Of a DNA stretch of 64,000 bases, positions 60,245 to 64,000 are shown piece after piece; position 1 is the stretch's first letter, and every line of letters begins with the position of its first letter. Source of the DNA: Tyzzerella sp. An114. Lineage in GTDB: Bacteria; Bacillota; Clostridia; Lachnospirales; Anaerotignaceae. A program made the translations under genes and the position numbers. The notes under the pieces were generated by a model. It saw only the letters and a list, made by a program, of their open reading frames with translations, was not told the DNA's origin and did no database searches. Location of the stretch: NCBI RefSeq assembly GCF_002161055.1, contig NZ_NFLT01000006.1:62001-126000 (forward strand), written 5' to 3'.

Positions 60245-61327
60245 ATGAAAAGAGTTTATAATTTTTCTGCTGGTCCTTCAATGCTTCCTCTTGAAGTACT
60301 TGAAAAGGCACAGAAAGAATTTGTATCTTACGGTGATACTGGTATGTCTGTTATGGAGATGAGCCACCGTTCAAAAGACTATGAAAAAATAATAAACAAA
60401 GCTGAAGCTGATTTGAGAGAGCTTATGGAAATACCTGATAATTACAAGGTTCTTTTCCTTCAGGGTGGCGGTTCAACACAGTTTGCAATGATACCTTTAA
60501 ATCTTATGAATAAAAATAATAAAGCTGATTATGTTAACACAGGACAGTGGGCAAAAAAGGCTATTGAAGAAGCATCACGCTATGGAAAAGTAAATGTTGT
60601 AGCAAGCAGTGAGGACAAAACATTTTCATATATACCAAAACTTGATAAAAGTAAATTCGACCCAGAGGCTGATTATTTTTATATAACACTTAACAATACA
60701 ATATATGGAACAAGATATACCGAACTTCCTGATACAGGAAATGTTCCTCTTGTTGGAGATATGTCTTCAAGCATACTCTCAGAAAAAATTGACATAACAA
60801 AATTTGGTCTTTTATATGCAGGAGCACAGAAAAATCTTGGTCCTGCTGGTGTTACAATAGTTATAATAAGAGAAGACCTTTTAGGAAATGCAATGGATTT
60901 CACACCTACAATGTTAAAATATGATATTCATGCAAAAAATGGTTCAATGTACAATACACCACCTACATACAGCATATACTTTGCAGGACTTGTATTTGAA
61001 TGGGTAAAAGAACAGGGAGGAGTTGCGGCTCTTCAGAAAAAGAACGAAGAAAAAGCAAAAATACTTTATGATTTCCTTGATTCTTCAGAACTTTTCAAAG
61101 GAACAGTTGTAAAAGAAGACCGTTCACTTATGAATGTTCCTTTTGTACTTCCAACAGAAGAACTTAACGCAAAATTCATTTCAGAAGCAAAAGAACATGG
61201 TCTTGTAAATCTCAAAGGTCATAGAACTGTTGGTGGTATGAGAGCTAGCATATACAATGCAATGCCTTGTGAAGGTGTTGTTGCTCTTGTTGAGTTTATG
61301 AAAAAATTTGAAGCTGAAAACAAATAA
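60245..61327 (+). CDS. serC: Phosphoserine aminotransferase
   Basis: 360 residues. PLP enzyme that converts 3-phosphohydroxypyruvate to phosphoserine with glutamate. 'YNFSAGPSMLPLEVL', 'EMSHRSKDYE', 'FLQGGGSTQFAMIP' and the Schiff-base Lys in 'YAGAQKNLGPAGVT' are exact family motifs. The ATG at 60245 is preceded by GGAGG at 10 bp; TTG at 60239 is only 4 bp from that site and less likely. First gene of serC-serA. Confidence 0.97.
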   Translation: MKRVYNFSAGPSMLPLEVLEKAQKEFVSYGDTGMSVMEMSHRSKDYEKIINKAEADLRELMEIPDNYKVLFLQGGGSTQFAMIPLNLMNKNNKADYVNTGQWAKKAIEEASRYGKVNVVASSEDKTFSYIPKLDKSKFDPEADYFYITLNNTIYGTRYTELPDTGNVPLVGDMSSSILSEKIDITKFGLLYAGAQKNLGPAGVTIVIIREDLLGNAMDFTPTMLKYDIHAKNGSMYNTPPTYSIYFAGLVFEWVKEQGGVAALQKKNEEKAKILYDFLDSSELFKGTVVKEDRSLMNVPFVLPTEELNAKFISEAKEHGLVNLKGHRTVGGMRASIYNAMPCEGVVALVEFMKKFEAENK

Positions 61328-61342
61328 GAGAGGTTTTTTAAA

Positions 61343-62527
61343 ATGTATAATATAAGAACACTTAATAATATATCTGAAAAAGGTCTCAATAAATTCCCAA
61401 AAGATGAATTTGAGATTTCTGACAGAATGGAAAATCCCGATGGAATACTTTTAAGAAGTTTCGATATGCATCAAATGGAAATACCTGAAAGTGTAAAAGG
61501 TATTGCCAGAGCAGGAGCAGGAACAAACAATATACCTATTGATGAATGTTCAAAAAGAGGTATTGTTGTATTTAATACACCAGGTGGAAACGCAAATGCT
61601 GTAAAAGAGCTTGTAATAACAGGTCTTCTTTTATCATCTCGTAAAGTTTCACAGGGTATTGAATGGGTAAAAACTCTCAAAGATGCTGAAGGAGATATAT
61701 CAAAAGCAACAGAAGCAGGAAAAAAACAGTTTGTAGGTCCTGAAATACAGGGAAAAACACTTGGTGTAATAGGTCTTGGAGCAATCGGTGTACTTGTTGC
61801 AAATGTTGCTCAGAAGCTGGGAATGGACGTAATAGGCTATGACCCATATCTTTCAATAGATGCAGCTTGGCATCTTTCAAGCCATGTACATAAAGCATCT
61901 TCAATGGAAGATTTAGTTTCTAAGAGTGACTATATAACAATACATGTCCCTCTTAATGACAGCACAAGAAATACATTTAACAAAGAACTTTTCTCAAAAG
62001 TAAAAAAAGGTGCAAGACTTTTAAACTATGCAAGAGGGGAACTTGTTGAGACAGAAGCGTTAATTGAAGCATTAAATGACGGTACATTATCATGCTATGC
62101 AACAGACTTCCCTATGAGAGAACTTATTGGAATGAAAAATGTAATAACAACTCCTCATCTTGGAGCATCAACTCCAGAAAGTGAAGAAAACTGTGCAGAA
62201 ATGGCAAGTAAAGAGCTTATAAACTTCCTCAAATACGGAATTATCAAAAACTCTGTAAACTTCCCTAACTGTGATGTACCATACACAGGAAAAACAAGAA
62301 TTTCAATTGCAAACAGAAATGTTCCAAATATGATTGGTTCAATAACAGCTGTATTTGCAAAAGAAAATCTTAATATCGACAATATGATTAATAAGAGTAA
62401 AGGTATGTGGGCATACACTCTTATTGATACAGATAACATTGATGGAAAAGCTGAAAGTGTTATTGAAGAACTTAAAAAAATTGACGGTGTAGTTTCCGCA
62501 AGAGTTGTAATTAAAGAAGCTGAATAA
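61343..62527 (+). CDS. serA: D-3-phosphoglycerate dehydrogenase
   Basis: 394 residues. First enzyme of serine synthesis. Substrate domain 'AGAGTNNIPIDECSKRGIVVFNTPG' in part ('GAGTNNIPIDECSKRGIVV'), NAD-binding 'GKTLGVIGLGAIGVLVANVA', catalytic Arg in 'NYARGELVE', Glu and His in 'TPHLGASTPESEENCA'. A C-terminal ACT domain (about 320-394, 'NVPNMIGSITAVFAKENLNI') would bind serine for feedback control. Start follows AGAGAGG, 15 bp after serC. The phosphoserine phosphatase gene is not in the window. Confidence 0.97.
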   Translation: MYNIRTLNNISEKGLNKFPKDEFEISDRMENPDGILLRSFDMHQMEIPESVKGIARAGAGTNNIPIDECSKRGIVVFNTPGGNANAVKELVITGLLLSSRKVSQGIEWVKTLKDAEGDISKATEAGKKQFVGPEIQGKTLGVIGLGAIGVLVANVAQKLGMDVIGYDPYLSIDAAWHLSSHVHKASSMEDLVSKSDYITIHVPLNDSTRNTFNKELFSKVKKGARLLNYARGELVETEALIEALNDGTLSCYATDFPMRELIGMKNVITTPHLGASTPESEENCAEMASKELINFLKYGIIKNSVNFPNCDVPYTGKTRISIANRNVPNMIGSITAVFAKENLNIDNMINKSKGMWAYTLIDTDNIDGKAESVIEELKKIDGVVSARVVIKEAE

Positions 62528-62536
62528 TAAAAAAAG

Positions 62537-62567
62537 TCCTGATTACAAATTGTAATCAGGATTTTTT
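62537..62567. terminator. Bidirectional terminator overlapping the end of the dehydrogenase gene
   Basis: TCCTGATTACAA-loop-TTGTAATCAGGA followed by T runs. The minus-strand dehydrogenase stops inside it (62543), so its last codons are part of the stem. Confidence 0.88.
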
Positions 62568-63469
62568 TTATTCAAAAAATCTTTTATATTTTTTAAAAAT
62601 ATATCAAAAAGTCTTCTATGATTTCCTTCTCCAACAAAAGAATTATGAGGGGTAATTATAACATTATCAAAATCCCAAAATTCACTATCAATACTTAAAG
62701 GCTCATCATAAAAAACATCGAGAACAGCACCTAATATTTTTCTTTCTTTTAATACACATTTAAGTTCATATTCATCTATAATTCCACCTCTTGCCATATT
62801 TACAAACACAGTATTATTATTCATAATATCAAAACACTTCTTATCAATAATACCTTTGGTGTCTGATTTTAATGGTATTAAAGTAATAATAATATCAGAT
62901 TGTGGAATAAAATTTTTAAAATCATTTATAGAAACACATTTTTCAAAACCTTTAGCAGGGTGTCCGGTAGTATTTACACCTATAACATCAACACCAAAAG
63001 CAGTAAGTCTCTTTGAGGTTTCACGACCTACATTTCCTGTCCCTATTATAAGAGCTTTTTTACCATAAAGCTCCATAAGATTTCTTTGTTTCTCCCATAA
63101 ATGTTTTTCAGCAGACTTAAAAAAATTAAAAGATTTTTTATAAATTTGAAGTATTCCTAAAATAATCATCTCAGCCATAGGAACACTGTATGTATAATCA
63201 GCATTATATATTTTAATATTATGTGATTTAATATATTCAATGTCTATTCTATCCATTCCTGCACTTGTAAGCTGTATAAATTTTAAATTACTAAATTTTT
63301 TAATATCGTTCCATAAAAATAATCCATTACATACAATCCCATCATAAATATGAGGTTTTTCAACAATATCTTTTTCATATTTATGAAAAAATATCTCAAT
63401 ACCCATATTTTTTAAAATATCAATTTCAAAATCAGATATTTGAAAAACTCCTGTAACAAGAAGTTTCAT
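62543..63469 (-). CDS. D-isomer-specific 2-hydroxyacid dehydrogenase
   Basis: 308 residues. NAD(P)-binding 'KALIIGTGNVGRETSKRL' (about 135-152), catalytic Arg in 'VNMARGGIIDE', Glu in 'LDVFYDEPL' and His in 'ITPHNSFVGEG'. It lacks an ACT domain and is shorter than SerA, so it belongs to the glyoxylate/hydroxypyruvate or phenyl/oxo-acid reductase type; substrate unknown. Proximity to serA is convergent, not operonic. Start at 63469 follows TGGAGGT. Confidence 0.9.
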   Translation of the reverse strand: MKLLVTGVFQISDFEIDILKNMGIEIFFHKYEKDIVEKPHIYDGIVCNGLFLWNDIKKFSNLKFIQLTSAGMDRIDIEYIKSHNIKIYNADYTYSVPMAEMIILGILQIYKKSFNFFKSAEKHLWEKQRNLMELYGKKALIIGTGNVGRETSKRLTAFGVDVIGVNTTGHPAKGFEKCVSINDFKNFIPQSDIIITLIPLKSDTKGIIDKKCFDIMNNNTVFVNMARGGIIDEYELKCVLKERKILGAVLDVFYDEPLSIDSEFWDFDNVIITPHNSFVGEGNHRRLFDIFLKNIKDFLNKKNPDYNL

Positions 63470-63490
63470 AGACAGTACCTCCATTACATA

Positions 63491-64000
63491 TTAAACCATA
63501 ATATAAAAAATATTCATTATCATTAAAATTATAGAAATTACAGGTATTAAAACATACCCCAAATCTCTCATAAAAATATAAAGTTCAGAAGGTTCTCCAC
63601 CTTTTACCCATAAATATTTTCTTCTCTCAAAAAAGTATAAAGGCTCTGTAATATTAATATAATTTATAATGTTGAACATTACAACAGCCACCAATAAAGG
63701 CAAAGCTAATACAGTATATGATTGTTCTTCATGGGCTATTGTTATAATATCAAAAGCTTCAAGACTATTGTTATTATCTAATTTTTCATCTTTATTAGTA
63801 GTTAATATTTTCTCACCATTTTTATAGACTTCAATATCATTGACACTGTTAAAATAATATTCTGTCACTTTATTATAATTTACATACTGTATATTATAAG
63901 TTCCATCTTGATTATTTTTAACAGTATAATAAATATTTTCACCTTTAAACTCTCTGCTATACTTCACAACATTTTCAGAGACAATATCCTTTTTAAAAAA
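63491..64000 (-). CDS. Membrane protein, 5' end outside the window (DUF6199-like C-terminus)
   Basis: The frame is open to the right edge with no stop upstream of the first possible start (GTG at 63967), so the gene probably begins beyond 64000. Visible part is about 169 residues: a polar beta-rich region ('NIYYTVKNNQDGTYNIQYVNY') and then two membrane helices (about 95 and 140 in the visible part) joined by 'FFERRKYLWVKGGEPSELYIFMRDLGY' (key part 'KGGEPSELYIFMRDLG'). The 'ePSelYi' pattern between two helices resembles DUF6199, from memory and tentative. It is 21 bp upstream of the dehydrogenase and may share its operon. Confidence 0.65.
   Translation of the reverse strand, partial: FFKKDIVSENVVKYSREFKGENIYYTVKNNQDGTYNIQYVNYNKVTEYYFNSVNDIEVYKNGEKILTTNKDEKLDNNNSLEAFDIITIAHEEQSYTVLALPLLVAVVMFNIINYINITEPLYFFERRKYLWVKGGEPSELYIFMRDLGYVLIPVISIILMIMNIFYIMV

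Noticed and set aside
1-64000. CRISPR arrays, tRNA or rRNA genes, insertion sequences, prophage
   Set aside because: I saw no regularly spaced repeats, no T-loop (GGTTCGAAT) motifs, no transposase or integrase frames. A tRNAscan and repeat search would confirm.

Overview
The window is low-GC DNA (by eye about 30% G+C) from a Gram-positive anaerobe of the class Clostridia. The evidence is strong Shine-Dalgarno sites at nearly every gene, frequent TTG and GTG starts, sigma-A type promoters, T-tailed hairpin terminators, a Re-type citrate synthase, a membrane pyrophosphatase, and lipoprotein ABC binding proteins. A Lachnospirales-like gut organism would fit (secreted serpin, a C-terminal domain resembling a Lachnospiraceae family), but the sequence alone does not prove it. 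I saw no rRNA, tRNA, CRISPR array, insertion sequence or phage gene. The window reads as ordinary chromosome with several less ordinary regulatory regions.

Layout. 1-4400: a gene cut by the left edge, a small-subunit pseudouridine synthase, an acidic Cys-rich protein, a UDP-GlcNAc 2-epimerase and an XRE regulator. 4400-9500: two tandem paralogous hybrid sensor kinases. 9600-12200: isocitrate dehydrogenase and Re-citrate synthase, the route to 2-oxoglutarate. 12500-15600: a Pnkp-like phosphatase, two small proteins, an HD-GYP response regulator and a free Hpt protein that could complete a phosphorelay with the hybrid kinases. 15700-24500: the arginine cluster, argC-argJ2 and argJ-argB-argD on the minus strand, divergent from argG-argH, with ArgR-like boxes at the promoters. 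24500-28900: TraX-like membrane protein, HAD phosphatase, a secreted stalk-domain protein and a GH18 hydrolase. 29000-34500: gltX and the FMN-riboswitch-controlled operon ribD-ribE-ribBA-ribH. 34700-42500: K+-dependent membrane pyrophosphatase, a DUF1015 protein, a nitrate/sulfonate/taurine-type ABC transporter with a DMT permease, and a DUF2089 regulator with a membrane-protein partner. 42700-47000: addA without an adjacent addB. 47100-51000: two mgtE magnesium transporter genes, each preceded by a short well-initiated leader ORF and hairpins, then mscL. 51000-60000: exonuclease III, a nitrilase-family amidase, a secreted serpin, a polar amino-acid ABC transporter, an amidohydrolase and a ClC transporter. 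60000-64000: serC-serA, a 2-hydroxyacid dehydrogenase and a membrane protein cut by the right edge.

Function. Much of the window is amino-acid and cofactor biosynthesis that fits together: citrate to 2-oxoglutarate to glutamate, glutamate to arginine by the acetyl-recycling pathway, glutamate to Glu-tRNA, 3-phosphoglycerate to serine, and riboflavin. The most unusual signal is the pair of mgtE leaders. Each encodes a short peptide starting Met-Asp-Gly and rich in Gly/Ser/Cys behind a good ribosome-binding site, and each is followed by terminator-like or RBS-proximal hairpins. I could not match them to the M-box, so they may be a peptide-based Mg2+ attenuation system. Second is a perfect 15-bp inverted repeat lying across the promoter of the DUF2089 regulator.
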